From: Ichthyophonus hoferi | Lineage: Eukaryota > Opisthokonta > Ichthyosporea > Ichthyophonida > Ichthyophonidae | DNA: 15,115 bases | Direction: 5' to 3' | NCBI GenBank assembly: GCA_002751075.1 | Contig: NAOQ01000819.1 | Location: forward strand, 12,411-27,525 | Shown: in pieces, positions 1 through 9,938 of the stretch | How positions within the stretch are numbered: the first letter of the stretch is position 1 | How the letters are laid out: each line of letters starts with the position of its first letter | Position numbers and translations under genes: made by a program | Notes under the pieces: generated by a model | Seen by the model: only the letters and a program-made list of their open reading frames with translations | Told to the model about the DNA's origin: nothing | The model's database searches: none

Positions 1-114
1 TCAGGTGATGTTTGGACTATTTGGCCAAGCATTGGTCACCCCTGTATTATCTACTAATGAAGGTTTATGAATGAATGAAGTTATTTAAGGAATGTAGTGC
101 CCACCAATAGTATC

Positions 115-142
115 GGTATGGGTGGTTCGGTATGAGTGGTTC
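115..142. repeat. 14-bp direct tandem repeat, two copies
   Basis: Two adjacent copies of a 14-base unit, GGTATGGGTGGTTC and GGTATGAGTGGTTC, differ at one base. It is a short local duplication with no known role, and no third copy is seen. Confidence 0.7.
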
Positions 143-1426
143 AGTTTAATTGGACAATTATTAGATGAATGATGATTAGTAGGACTTCGTTGTGGCATGG
201 TTAATATAAAGAGATAAATGTATTTAAGTGTAAATAAGGATGAAGACCCAGATTAAAATATAAGCCAATCATTTGGAAAGAATTTGATTATATTGCCCTA
301 GATCACTTAAAATATAGGATCCTTAAAATAGAAAAGGATCAATCCAATTGAACTAATGACGAGGATTTGTTTGACCATTGTTGTGAATAGCTCCTAAGCT
401 GGAAAGAATATTTCATGAAACAAATAAAACTTCCAATTGATTAATAATCTCAAAATATTAAAATATTAAAATGGTTAGTTTTAATTTTAATCTAGGTTTA
501 TTACTTGTTTAGTGACTAGTTTTCTTTCTTTATTTTCTTTGCTAGTATAATTTGGAGCCATTATAAAGTAAAGGTTTATAAAGGATTTCTTATGAATCTC
601 TTCAATACAGTATATACAATACTACCTTGTGGGTTTGTAATATTTTTTTCCCTTCTGCTATACTAGCTCTTGTATGTCAGTAGATAGAATGTGTTTACTA
701 GCCTCGGAACATTACATGATGTGTATATATTTCCAAATGTGGAAGAGCAATTTGATAACTCCCAAACAGTATACTGTGCTATTTATTGTTTGATTCTTAT
801 GTTTATTATGTATATATGATGGGCTTAGGGATAGCATAGTACTGCTTACACCTTGTCACTTGTCTATAATACTAATATAATAATATATTGAAAGGGAAAG
901 ATAGCATGTATGTAATGTTAGGTAGATATTATGATACTAGATGGTGTCTACTGATTTGAACAATCCATTTCTTTTACTTGTACTTTACAGCAGCTGAACC
1001 CAGTATTTCGCCTCTTGTAAATGTAATACAGATATATTCTGCACACTCTTTTGGACTCGGTTTATATGGGGTATGTGGGCTAATGTACAACTTAAGGCAT
1101 ATAATATATCTTGACCATGTCTGGTTTATATAGTCACAGTGCTATAACCTAGCCACCCACAAATCCTTATAATACGATCCATATGTGTATTTAGGCAGTC
1201 AAATACTACTTGTCAAGAGGGGAAAAAGGTGCGGAGAATTGACTATCACTATGGGTCAGGTAACGAGTGATTATATTACCATGCTATATATGAGAAGCTT
1301 TAGTGTCTTCAAATATTAGTTTAATTATTTAAGTGATTATTAGGCTAGTTTATAATGGAAGTAGTTGAAAGGTACAGGTTCCCATACAATCAATTAAAGT
1401 GATTTAAAAAACACAATCCGTTAAAA

Positions 1427-1432
1427 TTTATT
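1427..1432 (-). terminator. Candidate poly(A) signal of the sulfite reductase gene
   Basis: The minus strand reads AATAAA here, about 135 nt past the TAG stop of the sulfite reductase gene, a plausible 3' UTR distance. A+T-rich DNA yields this hexamer often by chance, so the call rests on position only. Confidence 0.3.
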
Positions 1433-1567
1433 AAAAATTAGCATTGGGCTGTGTAGAAAATACGCTATAAAAACCTACCCTTACTTATCAACACACTATA
1501 TAAGACACTAACCATTAATGGATGATTATATCAAGGGATGATAGTGTATAAAGCCTATCTATGGAGT

Positions 1568-4500
1568 CTAAACCTCATGGAAGTCCCTGCCGTTCTTGGT
1601 TGCTTTAACATATCCTGCTCGGATTACGAAGTCACCAAAGGACTCATGATCATAATGGTTTTGTGCATAGTCAACAATAACTGGCTTGAGTTCAGAGAGA
1701 ATCTGTTCCTCATTGAGCGCCTCACGATATATCTTATTGAGCCGTTCCCCTGTAGGGCTGCCTCCAAGGTACAGGTTATAGGTGCCTATGGCCCGGCCTA
1801 CCAATGCTATCTCAGCTAATGCAGGTCGGGCACACCCATTGGGACAGCCAGTCATTCTTATAGTAATGGCATCGTCTGCTACACCAGCCTCATCCATAAC
1901 TTTCTCTAGCTTAGTAACAAAGGTTGGTAGGTAGCGCTCACTCTCAGCAAAGGCCAGCGAGCAAGTGGGAAGAGCCACACAGGCCATGGAGTGAAGACGG
2001 AGTTTAGTGTGGCGGGAGTTATCTAGATCATACTTGGAGAGAATAGCATCAATATCCTGCTTACGGTCACCCGGTACATTGCCAAAGATAAGATGTTGAT
2101 TAGAGGTCAGACGAAAGTCACCATCATACTCCACCTGCGCTCTAGCTATTTCATCCAGAGCTGTTTTCATTTGAAGGCCAGGAGAGTCACGAACTCGTCC
2201 ATTCTCAATATAAAGACAATAGTTCCAAGTACCATTTACCCCCTCGGTCCATCCGTACCTATCGCTATTGTCAGTAAACTTGTAAGGGCGTGCCTTTTGT
2301 AGCTTATGGCCACAGCGGGTCTCCAGCTCATTAACAAACCAATCAAAGCCAAGATCCTCAAAGGTGTATTTCAAGCGAGCGTGCTTGCGATTGGTGCGAT
2401 CACCGTGATCCCGTTGGATCAGCATTATTTTCTCTGCCACATTCACAGCCTGGTCACAGGTCACAAAGCCAAGCACCTGGCCCAAACAGGGATAGGTCTT
2501 CTTATTGTTATGGGTAAAGGCCATGCCGCCACCCACTACTACATTGTACCCCAGGAGTTCTGTTCCCTCCACAATGGCAATAAACCCGACACAGTTTGAG
2601 AAGACATCGACATCATTCATAGGAGGCACAGCTATGGCCATCTTAAACTTACGAGGCAGATAGGAGGGGCCATAGAGTGGCTCCACATCTTCACTAGAAG
2701 CTACCGGGGTTTTATCCAACCAGATTTCATGGTAGGCAGGTGTCCTAGGGCTAAGATGGGCACTAAGGTCTTTAGAAAACTGCTCTACACGTTCTTGAAC
2801 CTCGGGTGTGTAAGGTATAGGACTGCACATGACATTGCGATTAACATCCCCACAGGCAGCCAAGGTGTCCATGAGGGAAGCGTTGATGGCTTGGATGGTT
2901 GGCTTGAGCTTAGTCTTTACTACTCCATGCAGCTGATAGGCTTGGCGGGTAGTTAGCTTGACTGACCCACAGCCATGACTGTCACTGAGTGCACTCACTG
3001 CTAACCACTGCTTGGCTGTAGAGATACCCCCGGGTAAACGTATTCGGATCATAAAGGAAAAAGCCTTAGACAATCCCTGCTTACGACGTTCCTCGCGAAG
3101 ATCACGATCATCCTGTTGATAGATACCATGGAACTTGGTGAGTTTGGTATCAGCCTCGCACAGGTACCCTGTGGTGGTGTCCGCTAGACCCTCTGCAATA
3201 GTACCACGCAGGAAGTTGGAGCCCAGTTTCATGTCGTTATCTGTTTTCGCTTTGGGGGCTTCTCCCACCTGTACTTTGTCCACACCCATAGCAACCCACA
3301 CCTAGAATAGTTAATGTAAAGAGGGAGTGGGGGGTTAAGATGTGTATGGTTAATAACAAACAATATAGTGTGGTTGAGTTAGGTAAGAGGCTAGGATTGC
3401 AATATACTATCAAGGAGGGACATAGTAAGGACAGATCAGAACATAGAATGGCAAGACAACATACTAGAGGTTCCCATAAATTGTAAGCCGTCCAATAGCC
3501 ATCCTCGTCCTGGTCGTCACCAATCATTAAGGGAGCCATACGCTGGGCCCCCAGGCCCTCCAATCGTTCATCCAGATCATACCCGGGCTTGGCAAAGTAG
3601 ATCTTCTCATCAGGCCTTGGCCAGTAGTGGCTATCTCCCAGGGCAAACACGGCAAACCTTGTGTTACTGAGAGAAATGGTAGTGGCAAGTAAATCTTTCC
3701 AGAGATCCTTGGAGTTGGCAGTGAACTCACCCTGGCCCATAGTAGACATAATAAAGACAACATTGGCCTCTAATGCTAAATCATCCACGGAGACCTCTTC
3801 GGCAGCCATGCAATGTACTGTAAGACCACGCATAGATGCATTGCCAGCCAGACGTTGGGCCACCGCTTCACCATTACCTGTCTCAGATCCATACAGAATG
3901 ACTAGTGGGGTGGTATTTAACCCTTTGGCAAGCGCCGCATAGGCTTCAGTGGCCTTTTCCTGATTGGATACATGCATACCCTCTATCACTGTCTTGGTGG
4001 AGGTGGAAAGAGCGTGTGAGTAATTAGCTGCTTTTTTACACAACTGACTTAGATTATTTTGGCGTTCTAAGAAATCCTTCAGAGTTTGTTTTGCTACCAA
4101 GGAGTCGAGGCGGAAAGGATCTCTGTCTTCCATTTCAAGCTGTGAGGAAATAACCAAGATAGGGTTAGAGGGATGGTAAGGACTAATAGTTGTATTGCAT
4201 TGGACCAGGTAGTATATGGAGGCATGCCTTGGGTCTAATGATTATGATTATGATTGTGATATTTGTATGGTACGTATATATAGCCGATGCTATATAATAC
4301 AAATATGACCACAGGTGTTAAGTAATATGATAGGAAAGTTTGGTTACTTGTGGGCTGGAGACGCTTTTTCTCCCATTGTTATTAGTGCTTCAACTGAAGA
4401 AATATATACATGTATATATAGTATGGTAGCATTAGAGAGAACGTATGCAAATATATCCACTCGCAGGTAAAATAGTAGTCAAAACCATAGCAAAGTATTC

Positions 4501-7500
4501 ATGAATATAATATATCCATATAGGTTGAGCCAGCAGTACTACTATAGTACATCCTACCCCAGTTCTTACCTTGGGATTCCATCGGTACAAGGGCCATAGG
4601 CCCATATCCACTGCCCTTTTAGTCTCCTTAAGCATCTCCAGAGGCAGCGACTCATTGGTAGCCTCCACATTGGGAAGGTAAGCTAGAACTATAGAGGGGC
4701 CATTGAAGGCATCAGCCTCAACAAAGGCCTTGATGGCCTGGGTAGGGTAGGAAGACACTATCAGTGACAATACTACCTAAACATGGCCAATTAGCCCTTT
4801 ATCATTTTCTTCAGCATTCATTAGTTCATCTAGATTAAATTTTAACAGTCAAGCCACTCTAGTATATAATCACCCCCTCTATCCTCTTTTGCATGCCAAC
4901 CTTTTCCTCTATTTGCTTACAACCTCGGGTAATGTTTATGCAACACCAATAAACACACGCATATTCAAATTTAAGCAAAACAAAAGTATATACCTGAGTA
5001 TACGAAGAATAAATAGCAATAGAGGCAACGTAACATCCACCATAATTCATAGCATACAACCCAATATCTCGCTTGAACCTCTCCAGGTCGTACTTAGGGG
5101 GCTGTGAATATGGCTGAGTGTCTATTACCAAGATATTAATATCCTCGCCAGAGGAAATCACGTGATGTATACCACTATCACTAATATCCCTTGCCCAATC
5201 ATCTGACCCTACCAACCAACGAGAAGGCTTGGCCATTAAACCCTTTGTCAGTGAAAGGCTGGATAAAGCCTCCTCATTGGTGTTCTCGCTCTCACTATCA
5301 ATTAACCGTTCGGCCTCCTTCGCAGCGGCAGACACTTTGATTTGATCATCACGCACCGCTAGCCACGCTATGAGGGCAGTACGAAGGTTATCGGATATAG
5401 TACCATCATTGGTGGCAATGAGCTCAGATATCAGTGTACATAGTCGGGCACGACGCTGGATATTAGCCAGGTGTATACCATACCCTTCTTCCATTGTGCC
5501 CCTACTCTGTCCCCATATAGTAGGCTTGTTCATCTCGTTAGCAACATCAAGGCGGTCGGCGAATACAAAGCTAAGCATATTAAGATAGGGATTCTCCATT
5601 ACAGGCAGACTAGATACTATAGCCTCTGATGGCTCTTCATTGGTCAAGACGGATGTGTCAGGCCCCACCGTAAATCGTTTCTTGGGTCTTGGTGAAAACA
5701 GATTATCAAATACGGCCTGTATATTCCATAACATATTAACATATGGCTAGATGATACGGTATAAAGAAGGGCTATAGTGTAAATGTGATCTAATGAGAGT
5801 ATACTTGAAAAGTGAAAAAATTCAACGGTGGTGCAGAAGTAAGAAGAAAACAAAACATAGCATACAATAAACCTGTGGTACATATGGTTCATTAAAGCAG
5901 GCCCACGGGGGACAGGAGATAATCACCCAGCATATATACACACCTTGGCCATAGCAGGTGAGAATACATTTCCTCTAATGTAGCAACAAGAGACAGTAGG
6001 AGTAGTGCTAGTCCAGTCCTTCTTCTCGGTATGGACAGAGGCCACCAAGTCGAGGAAGAGGGGGTTCCATCCCTGTTCACCATTACCTCCTTGTAGTATA
6101 GTCACTGAGGTGGTTGTGGGTGGAAGAACATCAACAATATGTGAAGCTGAAAAGGGCCTAGGCATGCGAACGCAAAGCACACCCACACTCTTTCCATCTT
6201 TGTTTAACTGTTCTACAGTCTCTGTAACAACTGCACCAGCCACACCAACAGCCACAACAACTTGAGATGCCTGAGGGGAGCCAAGGTACTCGAAGGCCTT
6301 GTAACGATGTCCTAGAGGGATGGCGAGGCAATCCAAGATAGTATCCACAACATCCCATGTATTATCATTGTGTTCAAACTTATTACTAAGGACACCTGTG
6401 AGGCTAGTAGTCAATAGTGAATTTCAAAAAAATAAAATGGGTGGACTACTAATAATAGTAGCTCATGTGGAAAGAAGAAATTACATATGTAAATAAAAAG
6501 AATGGTCAGTGGACCAATGAATGAAAGTGGGAAAGCAAACGGGGAGTAAATAGAGAACAAGATCATAATAATATAGTACTACAGGAACCAAAGACTGATC
6601 GAAAACCATGGGCCTTTCCTTTTCATATTACAAAAGAATAATGGCTAATAAAACAAGTAAACAAATAACTGTTGAGACTTACCAGGCTATGAGTATGTTA
6701 TTGGACACTAATTATAAATATGTATGTGTGTACTAAAAATAATATATTCCTATGTCAACTCGAGATGGTCTGTTAGATAAATAAAAAAGCAACTAAATGG
6801 AAAATAGAAAAGTGGAGTAATGGTGAGTGACAAATATTGAATAAAGGTAGAGATGAAGAGAGAGAACAGGAAATATAGCATAACAGAAACCCAAATTTAC
6901 AAATAAATATACCAGCCATGAATCCCATTCCTGGTGGAGATGAGTATAAAAGGGGAAAACCGTAAATTACTACTCAGAAAATGTGTATCAACTCAATATG
7001 TTAACAATCTATCTACGCTCTATACTTGACCTCCAATCCCAGTGTAAATTTATGATACAAATTGCACTTTCTTTTTCAAAATAAACAAATTCAATATTGG
7101 CTGTACCATTACAATTGAAGTCAAGCACTAACTATAATCAAATTATTTGAGTACAAAACTATATATAAAGTACATATCCGTATGTAATCCAGTTTGCTCT
7201 ATTTCTATATCGGGTCCTTAAACAGGACCATCGGCATCAAAAACCGCTTTCTGCTTTGGAGCTTTCAGAAATCATGCAAAATATCCATACAATTGACCTG
7301 CAAAATAAAAAATTGAAATTTTCAAATAACTGTTTAACCTGTTAGTATTTACTTATTACCGTTCAAAAAGGGGGTATATACCAGTAAAAGACGTTAGTAA
7401 AGCTGGAAACATGAAAAGGACATTACATGCATAAATACAAACACTCACTATCAAGTTGTGCCTCGTTAAGAATATGGATATAAGTATTTTGTGTGGTTAT

Positions 7501-8031
7501 CCCATCGTGGAAGTGAATAACCGGGGTCTTTGTAACCTGTGAAATAACATGAGCAGCAACAGAAAAGTCATAAGCCTCCTGTGCTGTTTGGGAAGAAAGA
7601 AGAATGGTTCCAGCGGTATACACATTTAGAATATCCTCTTCGGATGCCGAAACATGAAAAACGGCAGAAACATCTCGGTCTGCTAAATTTTGAATAACAG
7701 AAATTAAGGGTACAAGGCTATCCGCGTCTGTAAGCACTGTCAACATCTCTCCCTTCTCGGCACTGGTCATGAGAGCAGAATATGCTCCAGCAGCATTGTC
7801 AGTCTTTGCAAACTTGGGAACGATTCCATCAGAAGTTTTTCTCAAAGATATCCAGCATTTCTCTGCCTCCACCCCTCCCAATCCCTCCCCCAAAACAAAA
7901 ATACGCTCACTTAAAACATAACTAATGTTACCAACAACCTCATCGACACTTTTGAGTTCGCCGGCAGGTTTGTTAGAGCCTATACCCAGAAGCTTTCGTG
8001 CATTGTAAACGGCAAAGGTTAATGCAAGCAT
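1568..8031 (-). CDS. MET5: Sulfite reductase [NADPH] hemoprotein beta subunit, six exons
   Basis: Reduces sulfite to sulfide with six electrons in cytosolic sulfate assimilation; the family works with a flavoprotein alpha subunit (Met10). Exons, in order of transcription, are 8031-7449, 6395-5944, 5716-4994, 4737-4570, 4139-3465 and 3301-1568. All introns are GT-AG, with phases 1,0,0,0,0. The product is 1444 aa; yeast Met5 is about 1440. Residues 1-585 are the degenerate pyruvate:ferredoxin oxidoreductase-like part, with FEYLG at 229-233 and a TPP-domain remnant GSDDWARDI at 515-523. Flavodoxin spans about 720-867, with FMN loop GSETGN at 726-731 and ALGDSHYWP. The hemoprotein follows, with R955, R1022, K1085 and K1087 matching E. 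coli CysI R83, R153, K215 and K217, and 4Fe-4S/siroheme cysteines C1308, C1314, C1353 and C1357 (CVALPTC, TGCPNGC). No key residue is missing. The start is the first ATG after an in-frame TGA, with a purine at -3; a short upstream coding exon cannot be excluded. The exon 1-2 junction is the least certain (see 6683-6707). Confidence 0.93.
6396..7448 (-). other. Long first intron of the sulfite reductase gene
   Basis: It runs from a GTGAGT donor after codon 194 to an acceptor ending CCTCACAG, a phase-1 junction. At 1053 nt it is more than twice any other intron in the window. It holds a candidate 25-nt microexon (6683-6707) and a locally G+C-richer patch with a small hairpin (about 7200-7285). 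Its length and content make it the likeliest place for an overlooked exon or alternative splicing. Confidence 0.65.
6683..6707 (-). other. Candidate 25-nt microexon (alternative to direct exon 1-2 splicing)
   Basis: The minus strand reads ATAATTAG, then 25 nt, then a near-consensus GTAAGT donor. If included, exon 1 (phase 1) reads through it in frame and it leaves phase 2. That phase is satisfied by a second acceptor, ACTACTAG, with exon 2 then starting at 6403 instead of 6395. The insert would replace one Ser with about 12 residues, including SNNILIA, giving 1455 aa. The direct splice is simpler and its length is closer to yeast Met5, so this is an alternative rather than the primary model. 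Confidence 0.3.
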
Positions 8032-8283
8032 TTCGCCCTGATGTCAAGCTTTACAGGTAAGGCTGATTTAAATGAGATAGAGGTAATTAATGTAATACAA
8101 CTATATGGGATATCTCTGTACGTGGCTCTATTTTTTTCATGTATTCTTTCATTTCGTGGTTGTGGAAGCACAATTTATGCCAGTGCCACGTCTAATTCAC
8201 AAATTCTTGAATTGAACATTTACCGTAGGCTCACGGTCAATAAAATAGGACTCATATATTGGTCGCGTCTAATCAAGCATCAG

Positions 8284-8291
8284 TACGTCAT
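8284..8291 (-). promoter_or_regulatory. bZIP half-palindrome upstream of sulfite reductase gene
   Basis: The minus strand reads ATGACGTA about 250 nt upstream of the proposed start codon. It matches the ATGACGT half-site bound by many bZIP factors. Fungal sulfur regulators of the Cys3/Met4 group are bZIP proteins, so control by sulfur supply is possible, but one half-site in A+T-rich DNA is weak evidence. Confidence 0.2.
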
Positions 8292-9404
8292 AAAACGTCC
8301 ATGAGATTACGCCAATATATGGCCTCCTATCTGAGTTCATCTCCGCTTTGTTGGAAGAACCTACGGCCTCCCGTTTGATCATGATTTTTTAGCACCTGAT
8401 TAATTTATAGCCAATGAATAATTGTTAATTAAAGTATAATTATTTTATGTATGTTTATTAGCGAATCATGTAGTTCTGAAGTAGCTCAGTAATTATTATA
8501 TTTAAGGCCAACTAACAAATAGATCTATTTAACCTTGATTGGCTATTCAGGTTTTTATTTTATGAATTGTTGCTTTTCTTGTTATTGAAGAGGCTATTTC
8601 CTTGTATGGCTTTCGACTAATATACCTAATAAAACCAGATTAATCAAAATTACATAGTGGTTAAATTAAGTGTGCTCTTTAATCCATAAAAATAATTGCA
8701 AAATGCACTATAATTTTATATTGCCAGGTTTTATTAATTAAAGTCATGTGAATATTTGATCTAGGCTCGCCATTTAGTTCACTTCCAAAAATATTTTAAA
8801 CAATTTGTATACTACAGGCCAAATACGTAACACATCTACTATATAATACGGGGCAATAATTGGTTGATTGATTTACGTTTTGAAACAAACAGGTACAACT
8901 TAACGTAAAAGTTATGTTGCTGACCGAGTTTTATTATATGAACAAAAGGGTGCATGATTTCAATTCCAGTACAGGACTAACAGACTTAATTCTTAAAAAA
9001 TATGAAATATATTCTCAGTTGGGTTACAATCATCAGCCACTACTATTCAGTAGTGTATTAGGTAGGTATTGGTATATTTATCTATATTTCCATTAAGGCT
9101 TTCAGTGATTACGATATTTCATAATCAAATAGTTCCTATAAACGGTTGCGAAGCACTTAGTTGAGTTATTTGGGTTTTTCTAAGGTTGATTATTAATTTG
9201 CCACTGCGTTGGACTGATTGCTCACTTTCTTCGTTAGTAGTGGTGGCTGAAGAAGTTTGTAATAGCTGCAGCTGTCAATCTATTTTATAAAAATTCAACT
9301 TCTACAAACGTGACCTAAAACCTACCTTTCCCTATGGACTTGCCTGTATACAAGAAGACACGGCAATACCACACCACATTCAAGACATTAATTCCAAAAA
9401 ACAA

Positions 9405-9422
9405 ATATATATATATATATAT
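9405..9422. repeat. (AT)9 microsatellite
   Basis: Uninterrupted AT dinucleotides over 18 bases in the spacer between the two genes. No function is implied; length may vary between strains. Confidence 0.9.
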
Positions 9423-9938
9423 TCGGTAAAAACATCTCTAACCAGCGGTTTTAATCCAATGTCAAACCAGGACACAGGAGCCATAAAATGGCATATGAAC
9501 TTTACATGCACCATTACTCATTCCAAACACTACCTTGAATAACACTTATTAAATGCTAATTCAGTTAATACATACAACTTCAAATATTAGCTCCATGCAA
9601 ACCTATCTTACGCTATGCTCATTCATTTTTTGTAAACAATAAGAAGGGGATACTTGAGCAAAAATATCATTACATTGCACATCAAGTAGCAAAATAACCT
9701 AAATAAAATAAATATATATATACCAGAAAAGAAAGATCGGGGATACATGAAACAATGCTTGAAATTGTACACCTATATAAACCTACCATGTATAACCTTA
9801 TGAACGTAGGTTATTCTTACACATATAGTCAGTAATACACTTTTTGAAGACTGTATCCTCAATGCTAAAATTTAAAATATAACAATCAAAACTAATTTTC
9901 ATTAGGTGTTATTGTCTATAAGATGAAGAGTTAATAGT

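Larger units (their letters stand above)
1..1567. other. A+T-rich 3' flank, no gene seen
   Basis: This stretch downstream of the sulfite reductase stop codon holds no open frame with protein-like composition on either strand and no tRNA-like box A/box B pair. It contains the 3' untranslated region of the minus-strand gene, at most down to about 1.4 kb, and a small tandem repeat at 115-142. The rest looks like ordinary intergenic sequence. Confidence 0.6.
8032..9938. other. Intergenic spacer: promoter of sulfite reductase gene, 3' flank of dehydrogenase gene
   Basis: About 1.9 kb separates two genes on the same strand. It must carry the promoter of the sulfite reductase gene and the 3' end of the dehydrogenase transcript. 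Open frames here have no recognisable motifs. I see an (AT)n run and one bZIP-type half-palindrome, but no tRNA, no terminal repeats and no AATAAA close after the dehydrogenase stop. Confidence 0.6.

Noticed and set aside
2093-2956. Three plus-strand frames of 69-97 codons opposite the sulfite reductase last exon.
   Set aside because: They are antisense shadows of a highly conserved coding exon and show no motif of their own.
3661-3942. Plus-strand 93-codon frame.
   Set aside because: It lies opposite the flavodoxin exon and is explained by the codon bias of the real gene.
5158-5163. CACGTG box.
   Set aside because: It falls inside a coding exon of the sulfite reductase gene, at the conserved HHV codons, so no regulatory role is needed to explain it.
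8041-8304. Plus-strand frame of 87 codons starting 10 bp from the sulfite reductase start; its first bases ATGTCAAGCTTTACAG|GTAAGG look like a first exon with a strong donor.
   Set aside because: No family motif, no matching downstream exon found, and divergent start codons 10 bp apart would leave no room for leaders. It is probably promoter or leader sequence of the minus-strand gene.
9110-9260. Minus-strand frame of about 49 codons with Ser/Thr/Gln-rich text (SSATTTNEESEQSVQ).
   Set aside because: It is low-complexity, closed by stops on both sides, with no convincing splice sites linking it to the sulfite reductase gene. It may be chance.
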